A stretch of DNA of 64,000 nucleotides from Lysinibacillus_B sp031181585 (GCF_047301505.1 NZ_CP154840.1:186001-250000), one strand, 5' to 3'. Shown: positions 1 to 13,346, numbered from the stretch's first letter. Notes: generated by a model not told the origin, from the sequence alone. Numbers and translations are program-made.

Positions 1-1
1 G

Positions 2-271
2 GAAATTACGGGCATTCAATATGAGCCTTGGCATTTCCGGTTTGTCGGGCTCCCTCACAGTGCCATCATGTATAAGGAAGACTGGGTTTTGGAGGAATAT
101 TTAGCTTACTTAAGAGAACATACTCAATACAAAACAACCGTGCAAGGGAACAAATATGAAATCACTTATTATAAAGCGGCGGATGGTTTAGACATATCCA
201 TTATTCCTGAACAGCCGTATCAAGTATCCGGTGATAATATGGGAGGAGTTATTGTAACGGTGGAATTATAG
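2..271 (+). CDS. D-alanyl-D-alanine carboxypeptidase, VanY-like (3' end only)
   Basis: The 5' end of this gene lies outside the window; the reading frame is open from base 2 to a TAA at 269-271. It starts with residues containing EPWHFRFVG, the C-terminal zinc/catalytic signature of M15B peptidases (Glu as general base, His as zinc ligand). These enzymes trim the terminal D-Ala from peptidoglycan stem peptides outside the membrane. The roughly 60 residues after the signature form a C-terminal extension seen in many Bacillales VanY/YodJ-type proteins. The Met at base 68 is inside the domain and is not a start. Substrate choice cannot be read from this fragment. Confidence 0.75.
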   Translation, partial: EITGIQYEPWHFRFVGLPHSAIMYKEDWVLEEYLAYLREHTQYKTTVQGNKYEITYYKAADGLDISIIPEQPYQVSGDNMGGVIVTVEL

Positions 272-541
272 GTTAGGAAGGGTCCAGTTCTTTCGTTGTA
301 GTGAAAAAGGAAGCCTCTCTCCGTTCATAGAATATAGTTATTAATAGGCAGATAAATTGAAATATATCATGTTGAGTAAGGAAATCGACCTTCGGCAGAC
401 TTCAAGCCGTCTGATTATGTTTTTTCTTATTATTGCCTATAGAGAGGGCGGGAATAGTTGGTTATTTTAGAAGCAATTATTCGTAAACCCCCTGAAAAAA
501 AGCTATGATTGACAAAATTGTATGGGAAAGAGGTAGGGAGA

Positions 542-2272
542 ATGAAGGAGTTAATCGCTATTTCTCAGCGTAAGGAACCGGCTGATTTTATATTGAGGAA
601 TGCTCGGGTAGCAGATGTATTTTCCCTGACATGGAGGTCGGCTGATATCGTAGTGGCAGCAGGTAAAATAGTAGCGATTGATTCACATGGCCAATATGAA
701 GCAAGACATCAAGAGGATGCGGAAGGGCGCTATGTCATTCCAGGGCTTATGGATTCACATATTCATATTGAATCGTCCATGTTGACGCCTGAGCAGTTTA
801 GCCGTATTTTATTGCCCCATGGTATTACGTCTGTCGTAACTGACCCTCATGAAATTGCGAATGTAGCAGGGGCAGCCGGGCTGCAGTATATGTTGGATGC
901 AGCAAAGGAAGCGGAATTGGATATTTATTATATGCTTCCATCTAGTGTGCCTGCAACAGCCTTCGAGCATGCGGGAGCAGTGATGAAAGCTGAAGACTTA
1001 GCCCCTTTTATAGAAGAGGGGCGGGTGCTGGGTATTGCAGAAGTGATGGATTTTCCCGCAGTGTTGGCAGGACAGGAAGATATGCTGAAAAAAATAAAAC
1101 TGGGGCATGACCGCCAGATGATTGTAGACGGGCATGGGGCAGGATTGTCGCCTTCTCAAATTACAGGGTACCGCGCGGCAGGAATTCACACAGACCATGA
1201 GTGCATTAGCGCCGAGGAAGCGAGAGAGCGTGTAGAGCAGGGGATGTATGTACTGGTTCGCGAAGGCTCCGCTGCAAAGAATTTGAAGGATGTGCTGCCA
1301 GCTGTTAACTCTTACAATGCAAGACGGTTTGCCTTCTGTACGGATGACAAGCATCTGGATGAGATCATTCAGGAAGGAACGATTAATCATGCTGTTGCGT
1401 TAGCAATAAAAGAAGGGGTGGAGCCGCTTCAGGCTATCCAAATGGCAACACTGAATGCTGCAGAATGCTATCGTTTATATCACCAAGGGGCTCTCGCTCC
1501 AGGATATATAGCAGATTTTGTAATGCTGGAAGGACTAGAGACAATGAAGCCAGCAGCAGTTTGGAAGAATGGAAGGAAAGTTGCTGAAGCAGGAGAGATG
1601 TTGACGAAGAGTCCTGCTGCAGTAGAGGTGCCGGCCAATATTTTGCAATCTGTGCGCTTACCGGAATTGTCTGCCGCAGATTTAGCATTGCCGATGAAAG
1701 GGACGAGAGCAAATATTATTGAAGTCATTCCAAACCAAATCGTGACGAAAAAGCTGCAGGCTGATGTTGATGTAGTGGATGGATATTTCAAGCCCTGTAT
1801 CGAGAAGGATTACCTGAAGATTGCTGTTTTTGAACGACACCATCTACGTCATACAAAAAGCACCGCAATTGTCCACGGTCTGGGGTTACAAGAAGGTGCT
1901 ATTGCTACAACTATCGCACATGATTCACATAATGCTATCGTTGTTGGCACAAATGATGAGGATATGCTTATGGCATTACGTGCACTTGAACAGATAAGCG
2001 GAGGCCTCGTCGTAGTAAAAGACGGTAAAGTACTCGCACAGATGGCTTTACCTGTTGGAGGAATTATGACAAATAGCGGAGCCCGACAAGCGGAACAACA
2101 GCTGCAAGAAGTACATAAAGCACTTCACATTATTCATCCGACATGCCATTTCCATTTGTTTTTGACTCTCTCGTTCTTAAGTCTGCCGGTCATTCCTTCA
2201 TTGAAACTGACAGATACAGGATTATTTGATGTAGAAGAGTTCAAGCATATCCCAGTTGATGCCTCCTTATAA
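542..2272 (+). CDS. ade: adenine deaminase
   Basis: Hydrolyses adenine to hypoxanthine and ammonia in purine salvage; cytoplasmic amidohydrolase-superfamily enzyme. The 576 residues match the usual family length of about 577. Visible metal-site motifs are DSHIHIESS near residue 75, VTDPHEIANV near 110, DGHGAG near 205, a His in TDHE and FCTDDKH near 285. The C-terminal GGI region is also present. The frame is open from a TTG at 509, but ATG 542 is preferred: a purine-rich ribosome site (GGTAGGGAG) sits just upstream and the N terminus then has family length. Monocistronic, followed by a terminator. No purine riboswitch is visible in the 270 bases upstream. Confidence 0.93.
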   Translation: MKELIAISQRKEPADFILRNARVADVFSLTWRSADIVVAAGKIVAIDSHGQYEARHQEDAEGRYVIPGLMDSHIHIESSMLTPEQFSRILLPHGITSVVTDPHEIANVAGAAGLQYMLDAAKEAELDIYYMLPSSVPATAFEHAGAVMKAEDLAPFIEEGRVLGIAEVMDFPAVLAGQEDMLKKIKLGHDRQMIVDGHGAGLSPSQITGYRAAGIHTDHECISAEEARERVEQGMYVLVREGSAAKNLKDVLPAVNSYNARRFAFCTDDKHLDEIIQEGTINHAVALAIKEGVEPLQAIQMATLNAAECYRLYHQGALAPGYIADFVMLEGLETMKPAAVWKNGRKVAEAGEMLTKSPAAVEVPANILQSVRLPELSAADLALPMKGTRANIIEVIPNQIVTKKLQADVDVVDGYFKPCIEKDYLKIAVFERHHLRHTKSTAIVHGLGLQEGAIATTIAHDSHNAIVVGTNDEDMLMALRALEQISGGLVVVKDGKVLAQMALPVGGIMTNSGARQAEQQLQEVHKALHIIHPTCHFHLFLTLSFLSLPVIPSLKLTDTGLFDVEEFKHIPVDASL

Positions 2273-2283
2273 TATGATAAAAG

Positions 2284-2323
2284 AAAAGGCAGATGGAGCT
2301 GGGGGTGCTCCGCCTGCCTTTTT
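2284..2323 (+). terminator. intrinsic terminator after ade
   Basis: AAAAGGCAG-A-TGGAGC pairs with GCTCC-G-CCTGCCTTTT through a 16-position stem with one mismatch and a G-U pair, followed by a T run. Confidence 0.85.
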
Positions 2324-2427
2324 ACCTGATGTACATCAAATAGGAAGATGTTTGTCTCTGTCGTATATTCTTTATTAATACAAATTGTTAGTAGAATGTT
2401 TATGAGTAGGGGAAATAAAACGATAGG

Positions 2428-3213
2428 TCAGATATCGAGTTCCCATCTTTCTTTTTCATCTTGTTTCATCTTTTCTTCCATTTCTGGTGGATAGACAGTA
2501 CGGTATTTGTGATGATCTGCCGGAATGAGCTCAATCATTTTTTCAATCATTTCCTGTGGATCGTACTGATCCTTTAAGCTCTCTTCTTGCTTTAGCATGT
2601 TCTCTTTCTTTGTGAAGTTCTTTTCTTCATCGAACCATTTCCATTTTTCATCAGCGCTACGGTCATTGAATCCCGTGTTATAAGGACCTGGGTTGATTGT
2701 TGCGACCTGTACACCAAACTCGGCGAGCTCTTTTTGCATCGTCTTTGCAATGCCTTCGATTGCGTGCTTTGTTGCTGTGTATGGTCCTACATAAGGTGTA
2801 CCTGACAAACCTGCAATAGAGCTCAAGAAAACAATTTTCCCGCTGCCTTTTGCAACGAGTTTGCGTGCAGCAATCTGGACAGTTTCAAGGGTCGCAAATA
2901 CATTAACTTCAAATAATGCACGGAATCGATCCATCGGCACCTCAGCTAAAGGGCCTCCCTCATTGATTGCTGCATTGGCTACGAATACATCAAAGTCATA
3001 TTTTTCGATTTGTGCACGGTCCCGGGGATTTAAAATATCGAGTTTGAAAACTTCAATATCAAGCCCCAGCTCTCGTGCTTCTCGCATTAGACTAGTATGC
3101 TGTGAAGTTGTCTCTGTGGCTGCAATTACATGATGTCCTTTTTTCGCTAGTCCAATTGCTGTCCCATGGCCAAATCCGCTCCCGGCTCCTGTGATAAATA
3201 TCGTTTTATTCAT
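2428..3213 (-). CDS. short-chain dehydrogenase/reductase (SDR family)
   Basis: A 261-residue classical SDR. The NAD(P)-binding motif TGAGSGFG is at residues 8-15, the NAAI element near residue 88, the catalytic Ser in FLSSIAG, and the Tyr-Lys pair in YTATKHA; PGPYNTGF follows. Length is normal for the family. It reduces or oxidises an unidentified small substrate with NAD(P)H in the cytosol. The ATG is preceded by a strong site (GAGGAGG) 7 bases upstream. It stands alone, convergent with ade, so context gives no hint about substrate. Confidence 0.88.
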   Translation of the reverse strand: MNKTIFITGAGSGFGHGTAIGLAKKGHHVIAATETTSQHTSLMREARELGLDIEVFKLDILNPRDRAQIEKYDFDVFVANAAINEGGPLAEVPMDRFRALFEVNVFATLETVQIAARKLVAKGSGKIVFLSSIAGLSGTPYVGPYTATKHAIEGIAKTMQKELAEFGVQVATINPGPYNTGFNDRSADEKWKWFDEEKNFTKKENMLKQEESLKDQYDPQEMIEKMIELIPADHHKYRTVYPPEMEEKMKQDEKERWELDI

Positions 3214-3355
3214 ATTGACTCCTCCTCATAAATTATTGTCTTTGTTCCTCTTCCCGCTGCAAGCTCACCGAAACATGTAACAGAGCGCGGTTGTATAGTG
3301 GGACGATTTAAGCGAGGGTAAGAGTATAAAGCTATGTATAATTTAAAATGTAAGT

Positions 3356-3552
3356 ATGAATGAAGAAGCTAAGCAGGTTTATGCGGGTTGTTTTGAAGAT
3401 AGTCAGGTACAAGGTCACTCTCTTTTGTATAAGTAAGAAGACTGGCAATCCGCTTATCCATATCCAGCAGCTACATTAGATAGCGTGTTTGTTCACAGGG
3501 TGGAACATAATGATGAGATGACTGCCAAGGATAAATAGAGGGATATAATGAA
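3356..3552 (+). pseudogene. possible decayed coding segment, unknown family
   Basis: In this otherwise gene-free stretch one frame reads as protein-like sequence (MNEEAKQVYAGCFEDS..., then after a TAA at 3434-3436 EDWQSAYPYPAATLDSV and VHRVEHNDEMTAKDK) before further stops. Composition resembles coding DNA, but there is no good ribosome site and I do not recognise the family. The rest of 3214-3709 shows no gene; the last 60 bases carry the leader of the next gene. Confidence 0.3.
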
Positions 3553-3709
3553 GTAATAGCGAAGGAATTATTAAAGTAAATTGCTGAAAAGATATATTGC
3601 AAAATTTTAGAGGGAACTCGCCAAGCTTGAAAAAGGGAAAGGCGACTGAACTTCTTGGGCTCCTTTTTATAAATAGTGAAATGCTGCTCTGTAAAGGAAG
3701 TGATTTATT

Positions 3710-4486
3710 ATGGAAGAAAATCTGAAACTAAAGAAAGGTCCTTGGGACGACAGTCATCGGCCATGGCCTCTTCCCAATATTCCGTGGACAATGAGGCAGA
3801 CATGGAGCGACCTTTTATTTGCACACTATCCAATTGAATTTGATATATTACGGCAACTAGTACCTGAAGCATTAAATCTGGATACATATAAGGGTACATG
3901 CTGGATCGGCGTTGTGCCATTTCGTATGTCAGGTGTTAGGCTAAGAGGATTACCGCCTGTTCCGGGAACGGATCTTTTTCCAGAGCTCAATATCCGGACA
4001 TATGTAACGGTTGATGATAAAGCGGGTGTGTACTTTTTTAGTTTAGATGCTGCAAATCGACTTGCTGTAATGGCGGCTAAAACACTATATCACTTACCGT
4101 ATTGGTTTGCTGATATGGAAATAAGGAATAGAGGAACAACTATTGAATTCGAAAGTAAGAGGAGGAATGATTCGCGCATCAATTTTGCGTGCAGCTATCA
4201 ACCCATTTCAAAATCATTTCAGGCAGACCAAGGTTCTTTTGAGGAATGGATGGTTGAACGTTACTGCTTTTATACATTAAATGCTTCAGGAGTACCGCTC
4301 CGTTGTGATATTTTACATGAGCCTTGGATATTGCAGCAAGCAGAGGCAGAGTTCAGTAAAAATAGAGTGCTGTCTGAGCAGGGAATCATTGTAGAGGAGG
4401 CATCGCCTATTTTGCATTATGCCAAAAGTATAGAGGTGCGTGCTTGGCCGTTAGTTCATCCATTTACAAATCGTCTCCATATTTAA
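3710..4486 (+). CDS. DUF2071 (YqjF-like) protein
   Basis: 258 residues. The pattern RPWPLPNIPWTMRQTWSDLLFAHYP, then LRQLVPEALNLDTYKGTCWIGVVPFRMSGVR and LNIRTYV, is characteristic of the DUF2071/YqjF family, which has an acetoacetate-decarboxylase-like fold. No biochemical role is established that I can assert. The start has a moderate ribosome site (AAGGAAGTG, 7 bases before ATG). It sits alone upstream of the rRNA operon; no clear terminator follows. Confidence 0.8.
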   Translation: MEENLKLKKGPWDDSHRPWPLPNIPWTMRQTWSDLLFAHYPIEFDILRQLVPEALNLDTYKGTCWIGVVPFRMSGVRLRGLPPVPGTDLFPELNIRTYVTVDDKAGVYFFSLDAANRLAVMAAKTLYHLPYWFADMEIRNRGTTIEFESKRRNDSRINFACSYQPISKSFQADQGSFEEWMVERYCFYTLNASGVPLRCDILHEPWILQQAEAEFSKNRVLSEQGIIVEEASPILHYAKSIEVRAWPLVHPFTNRLHI

Positions 4487-4692
4487 TTATAGAAAGCAGC
4501 TTTTTATTTATTATGTATTAGAATCATTGGATTTAGTTGTATAATGGGACCTGTAAAACGTTAGAAAGTCAGTTGTTGAGATACAACCTCAAAAAATGAA
4601 GTTATTTTAATAAAACTTCTTGACGAATAATTAGGAGCTTGATATTATAAGTGAGTCGCTAATTTATGAAACAAAACTCAACAAAAAAGTTA

Positions 4693-4721
4693 TTGACTTC
4701 ATAATAAAAAAGTGATAAGAT
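4693..4721 (+). promoter_or_regulatory. rRNA operon promoter P1
   Basis: TTGACT, a 17-base spacer and TAAGAT (4716-4721) in an AT-rich context upstream of 16S. First of two tandem sigma-A type promoters. A weaker TATAAT occurs at 4540-4545 further upstream with a poor -35. Confidence 0.8.
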
Positions 4722-4768
4722 ATAAAAGTTGCTGCAAAACAGCAATCAAAAAACTTTTAAAAAAGTTA

Positions 4769-4797
4769 TTGACACAAACTTCAGTAAGTGTTAATAT
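4769..4797 (+). promoter_or_regulatory. rRNA operon promoter P2
   Basis: TTGACA, a 17-base spacer and TAATAT (4792-4797). Perfect -35. The sequence after each -10 is similar in P1 and P2 (GTTGCTGC...AGC), indicating duplication of the promoter unit. Confidence 0.85.
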
Positions 4798-4831
4798 ATA
4801 AGAGTTGCTGCTAAATAGCGGTAACGAAATG

Positions 4832-4863
4832 AACTTTGAAAACTGAACAAGCAAGACGTTAAC
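4832..4863 (+). other. pre-16S processing stem, 5' arm
   Basis: This segment is almost perfectly complementary to 6539-6570, so the two would bring together the flanks of 16S in the primary transcript, the usual RNase III substrate in Bacillales rrn operons. Confidence 0.75.
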
Positions 4864-4943
4864 AATAATTTTCTTTCTTAATTGAAAGAGACAATTTGAC
4901 TAAAGCAATAGTCAGCAACATTTTGAGCTTAACTCAAACTACT

Positions 4944-6508
<1,565 letters not shown>

Positions 6509-6538
6509 TTTTCGGAAGTATATCACACGGTGATATAC

Positions 6539-6570
6539 GTTAACGTTCTTGCTGTTCAGTTTTGAAAGTT
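6539..6570 (+). other. pre-16S processing stem, 3' arm
   Basis: Complement of 4832-4863. The 16S-23S spacer (6501-6775) holds this arm and the 5' arm of the pre-23S stem; it contains no tRNA gene. Confidence 0.75.
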
Positions 6571-6640
6571 CATACTTTCAAAACTTGCTCCTGCGGTTAC
6601 TCGTCGCAAATGTGCGAAGAAGTAGACACAGGTAGCGCAC

Positions 6641-6672
6641 TTGTTCTTTGAAAACTGGATAAAACGACATTG
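6641..6672 (+). other. pre-23S processing stem, 5' arm
   Basis: Contains GAAAACTGGATAAAACG, complementary with few mismatches to 9721-9752 downstream of 23S; predicted RNase III processing stem. Confidence 0.7.
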
Positions 6673-6775
6673 AAAGCAAACACAAATTTCTATCTTTAAA
6701 TAGATATGAGTCAAACAAGTCAAGCAATTGACGTGTAAACTGAAGTCTAACTCTTCGAGTTAGCGTTAACTTATT

Positions 6776-9706
<2,931 letters not shown>

Positions 9707-9720
9707 TTTGTGTGCTGTAC

Positions 9721-9752
9721 AATGAAACGTTTATCCAGTTTTGAAGGAATAA
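9721..9752 (+). other. pre-23S processing stem, 3' arm
   Basis: Pairs with 6641-6672 around 23S; contains CGTTTATCCAGTTTTGAAGG. Confidence 0.7.
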
Positions 9753-9773
9753 GTTTCTTCAACTACATAATAT

Positions 9774-9890
9774 GTGAAGTGATGATGGCAGAGAGGTCAC
9801 ACCCGTTCCCATACCGAACACGGAAGTTAAGCTCTCTAGCGCCGATGGTAGTTGGGGGCTTCCCCCTGCGAGAGTAGGACATCGCTTCGC
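9774..9890 (+). rRNA. rrf: 5S ribosomal RNA
   Basis: Contains the conserved GAGGTCACACCCGTTCCCAT and CCGAACACGGAAGTTAAGC blocks. The terminal helix GTGAAGTGATG/CATCGCTTCGC defines the ends, giving 117 bases. Confidence 0.95.
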
Positions 9891-9901
9891 TTATTTTTTT
9901 T

Positions 9902-9977
9902 GGAGGATTAGCTCAGCTGGGAGAGCACCTGCCTTACAAGCAGGGGGTCGGCGGTTCGAGCCCGTCATCCTCCACCA
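9902..9977 (+). tRNA. tRNA-Val (TAC)
   Basis: Cloverleaf with acceptor GGAGGAT/ATCCTCC, anticodon loop CTTACAA and encoded CCA. First tRNA, 11 bases after 5S and in the same transcription unit. Confidence 0.95.
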
Positions 9978-9986
9978 TCTCAAAAT

Positions 9987-10059
<73 letters not shown>

Positions 10060-10066
10060 TCATTTT

Positions 10067-10142
10067 GAGCCATTAGCTCAGTTGGTAGAGCATCTGACTT
10101 TTAATCAGAGGGTCGAAGGTTCGAGTCCTTCATGGCTCACCA
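10067..10142 (+). tRNA. tRNA-Lys (TTT)
   Basis: Acceptor GAGCCAT/ATGGCTC, anticodon loop CTTTTAA, encoded CCA. Confidence 0.95.
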
Positions 10143-10154
10143 TTTTTATAATAT

Positions 10155-10236
10155 GCGGGTGTGGCGGAACTGGCAGACGCACTAGACTTAGGATCTAGCG
10201 CCGCAAGGCGTGGGGGTTCGACTCCCTTCACCCGCA
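10155..10236 (+). tRNA. tRNA-Leu (TAG)
   Basis: Class II tRNA with variable arm; acceptor GCGGGTG/CACCCGC, anticodon loop CTTAGGA. CCA is not encoded (TCT follows the discriminator A). Confidence 0.93.
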
Positions 10237-10280
10237 TCTTTTAACTTCATATACTGTCAGAATAAAAAGCAACGCATATT

Positions 10281-10355
10281 GCGGAAGTAGTTCAGTGGTA
10301 GAACACCACCTTGCCAAGGTGGGGGTCGCGAGTTCGAACCTCGTCTTCCGCTCCA
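10281..10355 (+). tRNA. tRNA-Gly (GCC)
   Basis: Acceptor GCGGAAG/CTTCCGC, anticodon loop TTGCCAA, encoded CCA. Confidence 0.95.
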
Positions 10356-10359
10356 ATAT

Positions 10360-10448
10360 GCCGGGGTGGCGGAACTGGCAGACGCACAGGACTTAAAATC
10401 CTGCGGTGGGTGACCACCGTGCCGGTTCGATTCCGGCCCTCGGCACCA
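10360..10448 (+). tRNA. tRNA-Leu (TAA)
   Basis: Class II tRNA with long variable arm, anticodon loop CTTAAAA, encoded CCA; 4 bases after tRNA-Gly. Confidence 0.95.
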
Positions 10449-10462
10449 TTTTTATGATTTTA

Positions 10463-10539
<77 letters not shown>

Positions 10540-10547
10540 AAAAATTA

Positions 10548-10624
10548 CGGGAAGTAGCTCAGCTTGGTAGAGCACTTGGTTTGGGACCAAGGGGTCGCAG
10601 GTTCGAATCCTGTCTTCCCGACCA
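10548..10624 (+). tRNA. tRNA-Pro (TGG)
   Basis: Acceptor CGGGAAG/CTTCCCG, anticodon loop TTTGGGA, encoded CCA. Confidence 0.95.
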
Positions 10625-10650
10625 TCCAAATTTCTATGAATAAACAACAT

Positions 10651-10726
10651 GGGGCCTTAGCTCAGCTGGGAGAGCGCCTGCCTTGCACGCAGGAGGTCAG
10701 CGGTTCGATCCCGCTAGGCTCCACCA
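10651..10726 (+). tRNA. tRNA-Ala (TGC)
   Basis: Acceptor GGGGCCT/AGGCTCC with a G-U pair, anticodon loop CTTGCAC, encoded CCA. Confidence 0.95.
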
Positions 10727-10737
10727 ACCATATAAAC

Positions 10738-10830
10738 GGAGGAATACCCAAGTCCGGCTGAAGGGATCGGTCTTGAAAACCGACAGGCGGGTTAAACCGC
10801 GCGGGGGTTCGAATCCCTCTTCCTCCGCCA
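10738..10830 (+). tRNA. tRNA-Ser (TGA)
   Basis: Class II tRNA of 93 bases; acceptor GGAGGAA/TTCCTCC, anticodon loop CTTGAAA, encoded CCA. Confidence 0.95.
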
Positions 10831-10884
10831 TTTTTGAAATAGAAATGGTGCATTACAGACTTCAGCAAACTTGAATAAAATTAT

Positions 10885-10959
<75 letters not shown>

Positions 10960-10962
10960 AAT

Positions 10963-11038
10963 GGTCCCGTGGTGTAGCGGTTAACATGCCTGCCTGTCAC
11001 GCAGGAGATCGCCGGTTCGATCCCGGTCGGGACCGCCA
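10963..11038 (+). tRNA. tRNA-Asp (GTC)
   Basis: Acceptor GGTCCCG/CGGGACC, anticodon loop CTGTCAC, encoded CCA. Confidence 0.95.
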
Positions 11039-11049
11039 TTTTTGATAAA

Positions 11050-11125
11050 GGGTCAGTAGCTCAGTTGGTAGAGCATTAGATTGAAGCTCTAAGTGTCGGC
11101 GGTTCGATTCCGTCCTGACCCACCA
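11050..11125 (+). tRNA. tRNA-Phe (GAA)
   Basis: Acceptor GGGTCAG/CTGACCC, anticodon loop TTGAAGC, encoded CCA. Confidence 0.95.
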
Positions 11126-11160
11126 TCAGAAAATACATAAGAAAGTAATTTTAAAGTAGG

Positions 11161-11237
<77 letters not shown>

Positions 11238-11250
11238 TATATAATATTAT

Positions 11251-11325
11251 TCCGAAGTAGCTCAGTGGTAGAGCAACCGGCTGTTAACCGGTTGGTCGTA
11301 GGTTCGAGTCCTACCTTCGGAGCCA
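11251..11325 (+). tRNA. tRNA-Asn (GTT)
   Basis: Acceptor TCCGAAG/CTTCGGA, anticodon loop CTGTTAA, encoded CCA. Confidence 0.95.
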
Positions 11326-11326
11326 T

Positions 11327-11398
11327 GGCCCGTTGGTCAAGTGGTTAAGACACCGCCCTTTCACGGCGGTAACACGGGTTCGAATCCCGTACGGGTCA
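11327..11398 (+). tRNA. tRNA-Glu (TTC)
   Basis: Starts one base after tRNA-Asn. Acceptor GGCCCGT/ACGGGTC, anticodon loop CTTTCAC. CCA is not encoded (TCC follows the discriminator). Last tRNA before the terminator. Confidence 0.93.
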
Positions 11399-11402
11399 TC
11401 CT

Positions 11403-11434
11403 AAAGTATGCAGCGATAAGCTGCATACTTTTTT
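11403..11434 (+). terminator. terminator of the rRNA-tRNA operon
   Basis: AAGTATGCAGC, loop GATAA, GCTGCATACTT, then a six-T run: an 11-bp perfect stem. Confidence 0.93.
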
Positions 11435-11602
11435 ATTTGCAAATTTTTATCACTATTAAATGGGATATATGAAGAGTTTGCCTGGTAAAGTTTATCGTTA
11501 GAAAATAACTGATTATAAAGAATAGAGTGCCTTATTATTGCTCAAATACATTAGCGTAATAACCTACTAAAAATTTAATAATAAAAAGCCTCCTAAAGAA
11601 TT

Positions 11603-11653
11603 AAACTGCATCCGAATTGTTAGATACAATCAAACAATTTGGGTGCAGTTTTT
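11603..11653 (+). terminator. strong hairpin with T run inside a decayed region
   Basis: A 19-bp stem (11603-11621 with 11633-11651, two G-U pairs) is followed by TTTTT. Intrinsic-terminator architecture, but no intact gene precedes it, so it may be the remnant 3' end of a deleted gene or a backup for the tRNA operon. Confidence 0.6.
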
Positions 11654-11661
11654 CTATAGGA

Positions 11662-11778
11662 AAGTTTACTACTGAACATGGATTACAAGCAGCAGCTCCT
11701 TGGTATCTAAATGGGAATGAAAGCTCTTATAATACACCGAAATTCCTTGTAACAGAGCACAATATAATACGAAGATAA
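11662..11778 (+). pseudogene. protein-like remnant, unknown
   Basis: One frame reads KFTTEHGLQAAAPWYLNGNE and then SSYNTPKFLVTEHNIIRR before a TAA, with no start codon or ribosome site. It looks like the tail of a lost gene. I do not recognise the family; chance cannot be excluded for so short a stretch. Confidence 0.25.
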
Positions 11779-11835
11779 ACCATTTTAAAACTAATGGTGT
11801 AAATGCTTTTTCTTAAACAATATACGAGCTATAGG

Positions 11836-12098
11836 TTACAGGTTAAAGTGGCCGTACTAAATTATCTAACTGAATATAGTATATCTAGTGTTGAAACAGC
11901 GGCTATTTTCACTACTACAAGTGTTTCAAATATAAGACCTGGAAAAAACGTTTAGTGTAAATGGAATAGATGCTCTTCAATCAAAGGGAAAGAGTCATAT
12001 ATCGATAAGAAAAAGTTCAGCCAACCCCCATTCCAGAAGGCTCTATAGAAGCGCTTGATGAGCGTATTAGACAGTTTATAAGTGAAAAAGGGTTTTAG
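11836..12098 (+). pseudogene. IS3-family transposase orfA remnant
   Basis: Conceptual translation with frame changes gives LQVKVAVLNYLTEYSISS, VETAAIFTTTSVSNIR, then FSVNGIDALQSKGKSHIS and KVQPTPIPEGSIEALDERIR ending at TAG 12096-12098. This is the helix-turn-helix N-terminal part of OrfA from IS3/IS150-type elements. Two frameshifts (near 11938 and near 12010) and the absence of orfB and of recognisable terminal repeats show an old, inactive relic. Apart from this relic, the hairpin and the short remnant upstream, 11435-12285 shows no gene. Confidence 0.6.
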
Positions 12099-12285
12099 TC
12101 TAGAATTTATTAACTGCACTGTATGCGGCCTGTATGACAGAGAGGGAAAATTATGTTAGGGTAAACACTCTAATTCTGCCGGATTTCTTATATCATTATA
12201 TTTTAATTGGTAGAATGTGGATTATATTAGTGTATCCCACTAAGAAGGTATATTTTCTACTATAAAACTGATTAGGAAGATAATA

Positions 12286-13052
12286 ATGAAAAAGCTTTTT
12301 ATTATGTTACTAGCAGCGTTTGTATTAGCTGTAATAAATCCAGTAAAATCGGAAGCGAAAGTGATGCATGACGGGTCGGAAGTTGTAAAAGGGCAAACAG
12401 GAAAAATGACTTTCAAAAAAGACATCAAGGTATACAAGAGAAATCCAAATGGTACGTTTGATTCGTTAGTGGTGAAGCGAAACAATTTCTTTAGAACGTA
12501 TGATATTGAAAATATGATGGCAAAGTATTCTACCAGATGGGACAGTACCGTGTACAAGCAACAGATTTGGTAGTTTTCAAAGAAGTACCGATAAAAATTC
12601 GTTCATCCTTTTATCAAAATCCAACTTATATTAATATTAACCGTGACAGTATTTACGGTAAGGGTCAATATGGTTACGGATGGTACTTCGGATCAGACTT
12701 TTTCGGGGATAGTTATTTCAAGGATACAAACAATGGACAGCTGCTCAGGACCTGTGATGCCAGTAACGACGGCTCTTATGAAAGGTGCATTCAATATTCT
12801 GTTACAGATCTTAAAATCGCTGAGAGAATATCAAGCGAAAGATTTATACGTTATGAGTTAACAAAAGATACTGATGGGAAAAGCACCCCGTTAGATGGAG
12901 CTAAATCTATAATAATGCATGAAAAGGAAACCTTTTTTTCATCGCTAGGTATTGAAGTGAATGGTTATCTGTATGTAAGCTCAGAAGGAAGTAACGCCCT
13001 CAATAATTGGCTCCCGGTGAATTTATTAAAGCTAATTAAGGATAACTTATAG
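12286..13052 (+). pseudogene. secreted protein of unknown function, interrupted by a 1-base frameshift
   Basis: The first frame (from ATG 12286, site AGGAAG upstream) starts with a signal peptide, MKKLFIMLLAAFVLAVINP, with likely cleavage after SEA, and runs through YKRNPNGTFDSLVV to RTYDIEN, then stops at 12573. A second frame continues the same protein: YDGKVFYQMGQYRVQATDLV, VVFKEVPIKIRSS and so on to TAA 13052. One missing base at about 12511-12512 (between the codons for E and Y) restores a single 255-residue exported protein. It is either a real inactivating deletion or a sequencing error. The family is unknown to me. Confidence 0.65.
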
Positions 13053-13066
13053 ATTAGGAACCATAT

Positions 13067-13105
13067 AGCCTTCTTAATGAATAACTAGTAAGAGGGCTGC
13101 TTTAT
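13067..13105 (+). terminator. terminator after the frameshifted secreted-protein gene
   Basis: AGCCTTCTT (13067-13075) pairs with AAGAGGGCT (13090-13098), followed by GCTTTATTTG. The presence of a terminator supports the upstream gene having been real. 13106-13310 shows nothing recognisable. Confidence 0.6.
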
Positions 13106-13312
13106 TTGTTTGGTTTGTTGACGTATAGCCAGGGTGTTTAACAATATATTGAATAAAGCTTTGTTTATTAGCGTGAGCGGATAGAGAATATGTTACCAGC
13201 GGCAGCTGCTATATATTACAGATAGATAAACTCTCTAGTGGAAATGAGATGACTTATTTTCTATTAGTGAGGATGAGCTTGAATTTTACTCCCGGCAGCT
13301 ATTTACGGCAAT

Positions 13313-13346
13313 AAAAAAACACCCAGACCATATTTGGACTGGGTGT
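13313..13346 (-). terminator. minus-strand terminator of the structured RNA
   Basis: ACACCCAGACCA and TGGACTGGGTGT form a stem with one A-A mismatch; on the minus strand it is followed by seven T. Confidence 0.85.

Noticed and set aside
272..541. Purine riboswitch before ade
   Set aside because: No three-way-junction core sequences; only a weak hairpin near 395-412.
998..1791. Antisense frames inside ade
   Set aside because: Shadow frames of a well-identified gene.
11836..12098. Active IS3 element
   Set aside because: Only an orfA fragment with frameshifts; no orfB and no inverted terminal repeats.
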